Shown here piece after piece: positions 28,548 to 28,580 of a stretch of DNA of 28,580 nucleotides; position 1 is the stretch's first letter; each line of letters begins with the position of its first letter. Source of the DNA: an uncultured Mycoplasmatota bacterium (GTDB lineage Bacteria > Bacillota_I > Bacilli_A > Mycoplasmatales > Mycoplasmoidaceae); contig CATEWF010000008.1 of NCBI GenBank assembly GCA_949527715.1, forward strand, positions 1 to 28,580, given 5' to 3'. The position numbers and the translations under genes were made by a program. Below the pieces are notes generated by a model. That model did not search any database. It was not told the origin of the DNA and saw only the letters and a program-made list of their open reading frames with translations.

Positions 28548-28580
28548 TAGATAATAATATTAAATATTATTAAAAATATA

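Noticed and set aside
28520..28580. AT-rich stretch with short palindromic runs as a replication origin
   Set aside because: No clustered DnaA boxes were seen; it is better explained as the promoter of the HAD-led operon.

Overview
The window is AT-rich, densely packed DNA from a mollicute (mycoplasma-type bacterium). The clearest sign is the code: most genes read through in-frame TGA codons at positions where tryptophan fits (for example 1718-1720 in pgk, 5192-5194 in dnaI, 28193-28195 in the HAD gene), and every gene ends in TAA or TAG. Read with the standard code, most genes here look falsely broken. Gene order supports a relative of the Pneumoniae group (Mycoplasmoides/Malacoplasma/Ureaplasma): potA-potB-potC-potD-tsaD-metK and gap-pgk are, from memory, also adjacent in M. 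genitalium. The genus is an inference, not a proof.

Layout, reading mostly leftward (minus strand). (1) 28519-20076: one long, tightly overlapping operon of a double-HAD phosphatase, the polyamine importer PotABCD, the tRNA t6A enzyme TsaD and S-adenosylmethionine synthetase MetK, closed by a strong terminator. (2) 19912-17794: a four-gene operon of unrecognised proteins headed by a small regulator-like protein with a sigma-region-4/ArpU-like C-terminus; this is the least explained block. (3) 17020-14481: a mixed section with yebC behind a tRNA-Leu, ppa convergent with rnhC, a DivIVA/GpsB-like coiled-coil protein, a minimal SSB-like OB-fold protein and a second tRNA-Leu. (4) 14419-8632: transketolase, a UPF0154 protein, EngB, a small membrane protein, YbeY, DgkA, Era, RecO and tRNA-Lys, apparently read as one series. 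(5) 8566-3273: MutM, CoaE, a DnaB/DnaD-type initiation protein, the DnaI helicase loader and ArgS; mutM-coaE-dnaB-dnaI preserves an order also known in Bacillus. (6) 3178-938: glycolytic gap-pgk. (7) 814-1: the start of a surface lipoprotein made of 104-residue Ig-like repeats, cut by the window edge.

The genes serve central functions: glycolysis and the pentose phosphate shuttle (gap, pgk, tkt), ribosome assembly GTPases and rRNA maturation (era, engB, ybeY), replication initiation and repair (dnaB-like, dnaI, recO, mutM, rnhC), translation (argS, tsaD, three tRNAs) and cofactor supply (coaE, metK, ppa). The accessory and most interesting parts are the repeat lipoprotein, whose promoter carries a 15-nt poly-A spacer like known phase-variable mycoplasma promoters, and the four-gene unknown operon. 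No CRISPR array, insertion sequence, rRNA or prophage was seen. No gene-free stretch exceeds 300 bases; the longest, about 160 bases at 19913-20075, holds the metK terminator and the presumed promoter of the unknown operon.
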